This document shows, in pieces, positions 1 through 5,099 of a stretch of DNA of 5,725 nt. Under the pieces are notes generated by a model. That model worked only from the letters and a program-made list of their open reading frames with translations. It was not told the origin of the DNA and did not search any database. This DNA comes from Thermoleophilia bacterium. GTDB taxonomy: Bacteria > Actinomycetota > Thermoleophilia > Gaiellales > F1-60-MAGs149. The position numbers were made by a program, and so were the translations under genes. Numbering within the stretch: position 1 is the stretch's first letter; each line of letters starts with the position of its first letter. The stretch lies in contig JAEMTW010000128.1 in the NCBI GenBank assembly GCA_016462095.1, positions 1 through 5,725 on the forward strand. The letters run 5' to 3'.

Positions 1-334
1 GAATACCACTGACCGCACCACGCGCCGCACTGCGCCACGCCACGTCGCGCACCAACTGGCGCTCGAGCGCGCGATCGTCGAGGTCGCGACGCACGATGCG
101 CGTGACATCGGCCCGCACCGCGGTATCCGTCGCAAACTGGCTAATCGCAAAATCGATCGCCGTAAACATGCCCGTACCGACACGCTCGATCAGCGACGAA
201 ACCGACAAGCCGCCAAGATCGGCCACCGCCTCGACCGTGCGCCCACGCGTCGCGCTCGCAATCAACGCACCCGAGACACCCTGCGTCGCGAAACGCTGAC
301 CCGAACTCGCAAGCTTCGAAAGCTGACCGATCAT
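1..334 (-). CDS. Unrecognised small protein, fourth gene of the sdh operon (3' end cut off by window edge)
   Basis: I do not recognise this protein. Reading the minus strand from ATG at 334-332 gives 111 codons without a stop before the window ends, so the C-terminus is missing. GGAG at 346-349 lies 11 bases upstream of the ATG and supports this start. An upstream ATG at 360-358 is out of frame and soon meets a stop. The protein begins MIGQLSKLAS. It has no transmembrane segment, no cysteine and no signal peptide. Residues about 43-68 could form an amphipathic helix, and residues 74-105 are rich in Arg and Asp, probably helical. It starts 63 bases after the HdrB-like gene on the same strand, and its G/T-ending codons resemble those of the operon, so co-transcription is likely. 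By position it could correspond to the small non-membrane fourth subunit of Sulfolobus succinate dehydrogenase; that rests on gene order, not on sequence similarity I can show. Confidence 0.6.
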   Translation of the reverse strand, partial: MIGQLSKLASSGQRFATQGVSGALIASATRGRTVEAVADLGGLSVSSLIERVGTGMFTAIDFAISQFATDTAVRADVTRIVRRDLDDRALERQLVRDVAWRSAARGAVSGI

Positions 335-375
335 CGCTGTGCTGTCTCCGGCCGTGTCATTTCGCCAAGGCTACC

Positions 376-393
376 CGACGAAACGACTCGTCG
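376..393 (-). repeat. Intercistronic inverted repeat (6-bp stem)
   Basis: CGACGA at 376-381 pairs with TCGTCG at 388-393 around a 6-base loop, in the 63-base gap between the HdrB-like gene and the fourth gene. No T-tract follows on the minus strand, so it is not a canonical terminator. It may be an RNA-processing or stability hairpin, or chance in GC-rich sequence. Confidence 0.25.
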
Positions 394-397
394 CGTA

Positions 398-1312
398 CTA
401 GACCTTCGTACCGACGACCGACGGCACCTGCAGCTTGGCCTGCACCGACGGGCTCAGACGCGTGACATGGCGCTTGAACTTGAGCTCGGACTCCTCGATG
501 CCCGCAGCTGCACCCAAGAGCTGGGCGAGATGCAGAATCGGAATGCCAAACTCGCGACCCGAGAAGGCTGCGGCCTTGCGCTGCCACGCATCCAGCGAAA
601 GGGGGCAGAGCGGACACGGCGTGACCATGACATCGGCACCAGCATCCATCGCCTGCTCCAGCGGCTGCACGAGCTCGCCAAGAGCGACGTCTTCGCGAGC
701 CAACACGATCGGGAAGCCACAGCACTTGACCTTGGCGGGATAGTCGATCGGCTCGGCACCACAGGCCCGGATCAGACGCTCGAGCGACTCGGGACGATCC
801 GAATTCTCGAAGCCGAGAATCTTCGCCGGACGCAAGATCTGGCAGCCATAGAACGGCGCGACCTTGAGGCCCTCGAGGCTCTTGACGGCAATGCTCTTGA
901 AGCGCTCATAGCCCTCACCCGCCGACACCTCCCACAATAGGTGGCGCACATCCACGCCGCCCTGATACGTCGCAGCACCGACTTCCCTGAGGTTGTCGTT
1001 GACGCGGTTGAGGACGGCCGCATCCTCCTTCAACGCCATATTGGCCTGACGCAAGTTGAGGGTGCAGACATTGCAGATCGTGAGGATCGTGTCGCAACCC
1101 GACTGCTCGGCCTGGCCGAGAATACGCGCCGAAATGTGGAGGTAGTAGTCGGGCTTAGCCTCGTGAATGTCGCCCGCGCCACAGCACGTGACACTCGGCA
1201 TCTCGATCAGTTCGATCTCGAGCTTCTTCGCGATCGCGCGCGTCGAAGAATCGAGCTCTTTCTGCGAAAGGCTCGCGAGGCAACCGGGGTAGTATGCGTA
1301 ACGCTCCTGCAT
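398..1312 (-). CDS. sdhE: HdrB-like CCG-domain subunit of type E succinate dehydrogenase/fumarate reductase
   Basis: This 304-residue protein has two cysteine-rich CCG domains, as in heterodisulfide reductase subunit B and the SdhE/MfrE subunits of type E succinate:quinone oxidoreductases (called SdhC in Sulfolobus). Domain 1 has C11, C43-C44, C80 and C83 (C-x31-CC-x35-CxxC). Domain 2 has C157, C197-C198, C233 and C236 (C-x39-CC-x34-CxxC). In HdrB such motifs hold non-cubane [4Fe-4S] clusters. The likely role is to take electrons from SdhB and pass them to quinone at the inner face of the membrane. It has no transmembrane helix, so any membrane contact would be peripheral. The start at 1312 is chosen because AGGAAGG lies at 1324-1330 and the YYPGC motif follows at once; an in-frame ATG at 1360 would overlap sdhB. 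The gap to sdhB is 7 bases. The name sdhE is also used for the unrelated flavinylation factor, which this is not. Confidence 0.9.
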   Translation of the reverse strand: MQERYAYYPGCLASLSQKELDSSTRAIAKKLEIELIEMPSVTCCGAGDIHEAKPDYYLHISARILGQAEQSGCDTILTICNVCTLNLRQANMALKEDAAVLNRVNDNLREVGAATYQGGVDVRHLLWEVSAGEGYERFKSIAVKSLEGLKVAPFYGCQILRPAKILGFENSDRPESLERLIRACGAEPIDYPAKVKCCGFPIVLAREDVALGELVQPLEQAMDAGADVMVTPCPLCPLSLDAWQRKAAAFSGREFGIPILHLAQLLGAAAGIEESELKFKRHVTRLSPSVQAKLQVPSVVGTKV

Positions 1313-1319
1313 GGGGGAA

Positions 1320-2378
1320 TCAGCCTTCCTGAACAGCGTCGGGATGCACGGCCGTTGCACGGCGCGGCTGACCCTTCGCTTCTTTTTCGAGCAGCTTCCA
1401 GAGCCGCTTGACCTCGTCGTTGTCCTTCGCCTTATGCGGGCTCAGGGGGTTCGGAACCTTGCCGGCGCGTGCAAGCTGCAACGCAAACGGAATGTCCTTA
1501 ATGGCGTTGGCCGGGCCGATCGTCTTCGGGACCAACTCGGTCTCGCGCAGATAGCCACCCTTAAACGTCGAATCGACGAAGACCTTCGCATGCTTCGCAC
1601 CCGCGTCGCTGGTGAAGCCCTCCTTGAAGGACTCGGCACCAAGCTTGGCGATCGCATCGCGCGGATCGACACCCTTCGGGCAGCGCTGATTGCAGAAGTA
1701 GCAACGCGTGCAATCCCAAATGCCATGCGCACCACTGAGGTCGCGCAGACGCTCACGCGTATCCTTATCGCGAGCATCACCAACAAAGCGGTAGGCCTTC
1801 GCGAGTGCTGCCGGGCCGAGGAAGTCGGGATCCGACTCCATCGAGATGCACTCCGAGACGCAGCAACCACAGAGGATGCAGAGCGACTCTTTGTGGATCA
1901 GAGCCGTATCGGCCGGATTGATCCGCCACTCCTTGGCCGGAGTGTCAGCATTCTTGGTGTCGAGATACGGCTTGATCGCGCGAATCTTGTCCCAGAACGG
2001 CGTCATATCGACGACGAGATCCTTGATCACCGGCAGGTTGCCCATCGGCGACACCGTGATCGTATGACCAGCCTCGACAAACTTCCGCATCGGCACCTTG
2101 CAGGCCAACGCGGCCCCACCATCAACACGCATGCCACACGAGCCACAGACCGACATGCGGCACGACTTGCGATACGACAACGTGCCATCGCACGTGTCCT
2201 TGATCGCGTCGAGCGCGTCGAGGACCGTTGCGGTGACCGGGATCGTGACGATAAACGTGTCGAAACGCGACTTGCCCGTCTCCGGGTTGAAGCGGCGCAC
2301 CTTGACGGTCGCCTCCATCGTCTCCGTGTCGTACGCACCCTTGAGGGTCGTGAAGTGGGCATTCTCGATCGTGGCCAT
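1320..2378 (-). CDS. sdhB: Succinate dehydrogenase/fumarate reductase iron-sulfur subunit, type E variant
   Basis: This 352-residue protein carries electrons from the FAD of SdhA through three iron-sulfur clusters. Residues about 20-110 form the ferredoxin-like domain with [2Fe-2S] ligands C73, C78, C81 and C93 (CRMSVCGSCG, then LAC). The second domain has C167, C170, C173 and C177 (CILCGCCVSEC) and C223, C226, C229 and C233 followed by Pro (CTRCYFCNQRCP). Canonical SdhB has only C-x5-C-x3-CP at this last site; the extra C226 predicts [4Fe-4S] in place of [3Fe-4S]. The protein is roughly 100 residues longer than typical bacterial SdhB (about 230-260). The excess is mostly C-terminal (about 245-352) and includes a GKVPNPLSPHK segment resembling the tail of HdrC-like proteins. 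The ATG comes one base after the sdhA stop, with GGAG at 2387-2390 inside sdhA, which suggests translational coupling. Confidence 0.95.
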   Translation of the reverse strand: MATIENAHFTTLKGAYDTETMEATVKVRRFNPETGKSRFDTFIVTIPVTATVLDALDAIKDTCDGTLSYRKSCRMSVCGSCGMRVDGGAALACKVPMRKFVEAGHTITVSPMGNLPVIKDLVVDMTPFWDKIRAIKPYLDTKNADTPAKEWRINPADTALIHKESLCILCGCCVSECISMESDPDFLGPAALAKAYRFVGDARDKDTRERLRDLSGAHGIWDCTRCYFCNQRCPKGVDPRDAIAKLGAESFKEGFTSDAGAKHAKVFVDSTFKGGYLRETELVPKTIGPANAIKDIPFALQLARAGKVPNPLSPHKAKDNDEVKRLWKLLEKEAKGQPRRATAVHPDAVQEG

Positions 2379-2379
2379 A

Positions 2380-4062
2380 TCAGTAGCTCCGTGCCAGTGG
2401 CTGATGCTTGGTGATTGTCACCGGGCGATAGTCGAGGCGAACCTCGCCACCGTCGTTCCAGTTGAGCGTGTGCTTGAGCCAATAATCGTCGTCACGCGTC
2501 GTAAAGTCGAGCCGCGAGTGCGCACCACGACTCTCCTTGCGCGCCACGGCGCTCGTGACCAGACAATCGGCACACTCGAGCAGCGAAAGCAGCTCCAGCG
2601 CCGTCGTCAAATCGGTGTTAAAGACCGAGCTGTGATCGTCGAGACTCAACGTCTTCGCGCGCTCGCGCAAATCGTGCACCTTTTCTTGGCACTCGAGCAG
2701 CGCCTCGCCGGTGCGATAGACGCCAGCCTTGTCGTACATCGTCTTCGCAAGCTCCTCGCGAAGCACGCCAGGGCGCTCGCCCTCGGAGTTGTTGAGAATG
2801 GCAGCGATGCGACGATCCTCGTCGGCCAACGCAGCCGGCTCGATGCGTGCACCCGTATCGCCCTGCTCCAACACGCGCTCAGCGGTAGCCTGACCGGCAC
2901 GACGACCGAACACGATCGTCTCCATCAGCGAGTTGCCACCAAGGCGGTTCGCACCATGGACCGACACGCACGCGACCTCGCCCGCAGCCCAGAGGCCCGG
3001 CACCATCGTCTCGCCCCAGATATCGCAATCGACGCCACCCATCTGATAGTGGGCACCCGGGCGGACCGGGATCGGCTGCTCGATCGGATCGACGCCGGCG
3101 TAATCCATCGCCAACTCGCGGCTACCAGGCAGACGCGACTTCAACTTCTTCCAACCAAGGTGCGTCAAGTCGAGCATCACACAACCATCGACGCCGCGAC
3201 CATCAGCAATCTCGCGCCACTCAGCACGCGACACGACGTCGCGCGAAGCCAGCTCCATCGCGTTCGGCGCGTCGTGGACCATGAAGCGCTCGCCATCCTT
3301 ATTGCGCAGATAGCCACCCTCACCACGACAACCCTCGGTGATCAGAACGCCGTTCGACTTAAGCGTCGTCGGATGGAACTGCATGAACTCCATGTCCTTC
3401 AGCGGCACGCCAGCATTCCAGGCCAGCGACATGCCGTCGCCCGTGCACGCAAACGCGTTCGTCGTGCCGTAGTACATACGACCAACGCCACCCGTCGCAA
3501 GAATCACATGGTTGGCCTCAATCGCATGCAGGCCACCCTTCTGCGTATCCCAAGCAATCACACCAGCACAACGACCCTCGTCGACAACAACCTTGGTCGC
3601 GAAGAACTCCTCGTAGACCTTGATGTCGTACTTGATCAACTGCTCGTAGAGCACGTGGATCAGGACGTGGCCCGTGATGTCGGCCGAATAGACCGTGCGC
3701 GGCGCACCAGCAGCACCGAACGGACGCTGAGCCAACTTGCCATCGGAAGCGCGCGTAAAGATCGCGCCCATGTGCTCGAGCTCGTAGATGTCGTCCGGCG
3801 CCTCACGGCACATAACCTCAATCGCGTCTTGGTCGCCGAGATAATCCGAACCCTTGACGGTGTCATAGGCATGGCTCTCAGGCGAATCCTCGGTCGCATT
3901 GCCGAGCGCGGCATTGATGCCACCCTCCGCAGCACCCGAATGTGAACGCGTCGGATGAAGCTTCGAAATGATGGCGACATCGACACCGGCACGCTTGGCT
4001 TCAATGGCTGCGCGCATGCCAGCGAGACCAGCGCCAAGCACAATCACGTCATGTCGAATCAT
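2380..4062 (-). CDS. sdhA: Succinate dehydrogenase/fumarate reductase flavoprotein subunit
   Basis: This 560-residue catalytic subunit oxidises succinate to fumarate, or the reverse, with covalently bound FAD. The dinucleotide-binding GAGLAG lies at residues 10-15. H41 in SHSGAAEGGI aligns with the histidine that carries FAD in E. coli SdhA (H45). Active-site residues are all present: H230 (QFHPTTL), T242 and E243 (TEGCRGEGG), R274 (SRDVVSR, the proton-shuttle arginine), H338 (HYQMGGV) and R373 (HGANRLGGNS). The C-terminal domain has SRGAHSR at 511-517 and ends in RSY, close to the usual RTY. Length is near the family norm (588 in E. coli). Start 4062 is fixed by GGAGG at 4069-4073, six bases upstream, and by the expected family N-terminus. 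The reading frame stays open upstream to 4965, but that part is antisense to another gene. Direction of catalysis cannot be read from the sequence; the neighbouring citrate synthase favours succinate oxidation. Confidence 0.97.
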   Translation of the reverse strand: MIRHDVIVLGAGLAGMRAAIEAKRAGVDVAIISKLHPTRSHSGAAEGGINAALGNATEDSPESHAYDTVKGSDYLGDQDAIEVMCREAPDDIYELEHMGAIFTRASDGKLAQRPFGAAGAPRTVYSADITGHVLIHVLYEQLIKYDIKVYEEFFATKVVVDEGRCAGVIAWDTQKGGLHAIEANHVILATGGVGRMYYGTTNAFACTGDGMSLAWNAGVPLKDMEFMQFHPTTLKSNGVLITEGCRGEGGYLRNKDGERFMVHDAPNAMELASRDVVSRAEWREIADGRGVDGCVMLDLTHLGWKKLKSRLPGSRELAMDYAGVDPIEQPIPVRPGAHYQMGGVDCDIWGETMVPGLWAAGEVACVSVHGANRLGGNSLMETIVFGRRAGQATAERVLEQGDTGARIEPAALADEDRRIAAILNNSEGERPGVLREELAKTMYDKAGVYRTGEALLECQEKVHDLRERAKTLSLDDHSSVFNTDLTTALELLSLLECADCLVTSAVARKESRGAHSRLDFTTRDDDYWLKHTLNWNDGGEVRLDYRPVTITKHQPLARSY

Positions 4063-4068
4063 GAGATT

Positions 4069-4073
4069 CCTCC
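4069..4073 (-). promoter_or_regulatory. Ribosome binding site of sdhA
   Basis: The minus strand reads GGAGG here, six bases before ATG 4062-4060. It decides the sdhA start against the much longer open frame upstream. Confidence 0.85.
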
Positions 4074-4082
4074 GAAAATGGG

Positions 4083-4099
4083 GCGTGGCAGTGCCACGC
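4083..4099. promoter_or_regulatory. Perfect 17-bp dyad just downstream of the sdh promoter, candidate operator
   Basis: GCGTGGCA at 4083-4090 is the exact inverse complement of TGCCACGC at 4092-4099, with one central base. It lies between the proposed -10 box and the sdhA ribosome binding site, so it would occupy about the first 20 bases of the transcript. It could be a repressor operator or a 5' mRNA hairpin (7-bp stem with a 3-base loop). No known regulator motif is recognised. Confidence 0.45.
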
Positions 4100-4107
4100 A
4101 TAGTTGC

Positions 4108-4136
4108 AGGGTACGTGCGACCCCGGACAACGGCAA
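4108..4136 (-). promoter_or_regulatory. Candidate promoter of the sdh operon
   Basis: On the minus strand, TTGCCG (-35, 4131-4136) is followed after exactly 17 bases by TACCCT (-10, 4108-4113), which fits the TAnnnT form common in high-GC bacteria. Transcription would begin near 4101 and give a leader of about 40 bases before sdhA. The match is moderate and was found by eye. Confidence 0.4.
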
Positions 4137-4168
4137 GCACGTTGCAGCCGATACATGCGGGAAATGGT

Positions 4169-4197
4169 TTGTCATTAACCTCTGTTTCGCATGTGAT
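4169..4197 (+). promoter_or_regulatory. Weak candidate promoter of the membrane-protein gene
   Basis: TTGTCA (4169-4174) and TGTGAT (4192-4197) are separated by 17 bases. The -35 matches the consensus at 5 of 6 positions and the -10 at 4 of 6. Transcription would start near 4204, close to the GGAGG at 4206-4210, which would leave very little RNA ahead of that site. Confidence 0.3.
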
Positions 4198-4205
4198 TGG
4201 CATTT

Positions 4206-4210
4206 GGAGG
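4206..4210 (+). promoter_or_regulatory. SD-like GGAGG in an unusual position before the membrane-protein gene
   Basis: This strong GGAGG lies 23 bases before the ATG chosen at 4234, too far for normal use. Only one base separates it from an ATG at 4212 that opens a three-codon frame (ATG CCC GCG TAG). An in-frame CTG at 4225 lies 14 bases downstream. The true start of the membrane-protein gene is therefore uncertain by a few codons. Confidence 0.35.
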
Positions 4211-4233
4211 AATGCCCGCGTAGCCTGCACGTA

Positions 4234-4983
4234 ATGGTTCGATCTGTTATCCGCGAGACGCTTGACCTCTACCGAGGCCTTTTTCGCCGTCTCGTGCTCG
4301 TGACGGGCCTGATTTTTCTGCCCCTTGCAATCGCCATGCTCGCGCTCGATCTGGCCGTTGCCGACTCGCAGAGCACGCAGCAAAGCATCGCGATCATCGA
4401 AGTCGTCGCTGCGCTCCTGCTGTTCGTCCCACTCGCCTCGATCATTGCGATCCGCTCCGCGATGGCCTCCGAAAAGGGCGAGCCGCTGACGCTGCGCCAG
4501 GCGGCAGACGACGCCTTCGAACTCTTGCCGACGTACGTGATCACCCAACTGTTGGTGCTCCTCGTGATCGTCGCGCTGCCGGGAATCTTGATCGCCGGCG
4601 GCTGGATTAGTGGCTCGCAACTGATGCTGACGCTCGGGCTCGGCACACTGCTCGGCTCCGCAATCCTCAACGGCGTACGCCTCGGCGTGGCCACCGTCTC
4701 CGTCGTGACGGGCGATGCGCGGATGGCACCTGCGCTTCGCCACTCGGCCCAACTGACACGCGGCCGCTACTGGTCCACGCTCGGCGTGATCGTCGTCTTC
4801 TCGCTGTTCGCCTTCGCCATCACGATCGCGCTCTCGTCGCTTGGTCTGGCAGCACCCGAAGGCACGACCCAGTCGATTATCGGAGCGATTATCAGCGTCA
4901 TCACTAACGCCCTTAGCGTGCCACTGATCGCCCTCGGCACCTACCGGCTCTACCGCAGCCTTCAAGACGCCAAGCGCGTCTGA
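4234..4983 (+). CDS. Multi-pass membrane protein, glycerophosphoryl diester phosphodiesterase membrane-domain-like
   Basis: This 249-residue integral membrane protein has about six hydrophobic segments, near residues 20-40, 51-73, 101-122, 131-158, 182-205 and 214-236. A short cytoplasmic-type N-terminus (VIRETLDLYRGLFRR) precedes the first. The segment RHSAQLTRGRYWSTLG at 169-184 resembles the LTRGRFW-type motif of the membrane domain found in GPDPase_memb and related bacterial proteins. No phosphodiesterase catalytic domain is present, so enzymatic activity is not expected. The biochemical role is unknown and a link to the neighbouring TCA genes is not evident. ATG 4234 is chosen because hydrophobic coding begins just after it. 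The frame is open upstream to 3955, but that part overlaps sdhA and has non-protein-like composition. No SD sequence stands at normal distance. Codons end mainly in C or G, as in the citrate synthase downstream. Confidence 0.8.
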   Translation: MVRSVIRETLDLYRGLFRRLVLVTGLIFLPLAIAMLALDLAVADSQSTQQSIAIIEVVAALLLFVPLASIIAIRSAMASEKGEPLTLRQAADDAFELLPTYVITQLLVLLVIVALPGILIAGGWISGSQLMLTLGLGTLLGSAILNGVRLGVATVSVVTGDARMAPALRHSAQLTRGRYWSTLGVIVVFSLFAFAITIALSSLGLAAPEGTTQSIIGAIISVITNALSVPLIALGTYRLYRSLQDAKRV

Positions 4984-4994
4984 ATCGCGACCGC

Positions 4995-5019
4995 TCGACC
5001 ACCGAAAGGCGATGGTCGA
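4995..5019 (+). repeat. Inverted repeat after the membrane-protein gene, possible terminator-like hairpin
   Basis: TCGACCA (4995-5001) pairs perfectly with TGGTCGA (5013-5019). The 11-base interior can add a CC/GG pair closing a GAAA loop (GNRA type). It starts 11 bases after the membrane-protein stop codon, where a terminator is expected, but no T-tract follows. It could also be an operator for the downstream gene. Confidence 0.4.
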
Positions 5020-5086
5020 ACGTCCGCGGCTCGTTGCCGGTTGGTTACCTCCAATTCGCCAGAGACCGGTTAGGGTTCCCGCACTT

Positions 5087-5092
5087 AAGGAG
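5087..5092 (+). promoter_or_regulatory. Ribosome binding site of the citrate synthase gene
   Basis: AAGGAG lies seven bases before ATG 5100. It is the best-spaced SD on the plus strand in the window and fixes the start of the citrate synthase. Confidence 0.85.
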
Positions 5093-5099
5093 TACGAAC

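Larger units (their letters stand above)
4063..4233. other. Divergent intergenic region between sdhA and the membrane-protein gene
   Basis: This 171-base gap separates two divergent starts. It is locally richer in A/T than the flanking genes, especially around 4161-4205. It holds the sdhA ribosome binding site, a 17-bp dyad at 4083-4099, a promoter-like pair facing sdhA, and a weaker pair with an SD-like GGAGG facing the membrane-protein gene. I see no additional gene in it. Confidence 0.7.
4984..5099 (+). other. Intergenic region upstream of the citrate synthase gene
   Basis: This 116-base gap contains a hairpin at 4995-5019, two CCGGTT copies at 5037-5042 and 5066-5071 (29 bases start to start), and a TAGGGT at 5071-5076 that could act as a -10 box although no good -35 stands at the right distance. 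The citrate synthase ribosome binding site closes the region. It probably carries that gene's promoter. Confidence 0.5.

Noticed and set aside
96..299. Plus-strand open frame of 67 codons
   Set aside because: It lies opposite the minus-strand fourth operon gene, which has an SD sequence, operon position and matching codon bias. The plus frame has none of these.
398..1312. Glycolate/lactate oxidase subunit (GlcF/LutA/LldE type) as the identity of the CCG protein
   Set aside because: Those proteins also carry CCG domains, but their genes sit with FAD-linked oxidase or LutB/LutC genes. Here the gene directly follows sdhAB and matches HdrB in size and in having two complete CCG domains.
1313..1360. 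Earlier in-frame ATG for the HdrB-like gene, overlapping sdhB
   Set aside because: The 16 extra residues precede the conserved YYPGC start of the CCG domain, and the ATG at 1312 has AGGAAGG upstream and a normal 7-base intergenic gap.
1311..2414. Plus-strand open frame of 367 codons opposite sdhB
   Set aside because: It is the antisense shadow of sdhB, whose iron-sulfur motifs are unambiguous. No ribosome binding site or recognisable domain supports it.
2098..3945. Plus-strand open frame of 615 codons opposite sdhA and the end of sdhB
   Set aside because: It is antisense to confidently identified genes, its composition is Arg/His/Leu/Thr-rich with no family motif, and its length follows from the C-rich third positions of the strand.
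3955..4233. N-terminal extension of the membrane-protein gene by 93 codons
   Set aside because: Part of it overlaps the start of sdhA on the other strand, the sequence is not protein-like, and the hydrophobic protein begins naturally at 4234.
4063..4965. N-terminal extension of sdhA by about 301 codons
   Set aside because: The extension lies opposite the membrane-protein gene, is a low-complexity run of charged residues, and the family N-terminus with a well-spaced GGAGG begins at 4062.
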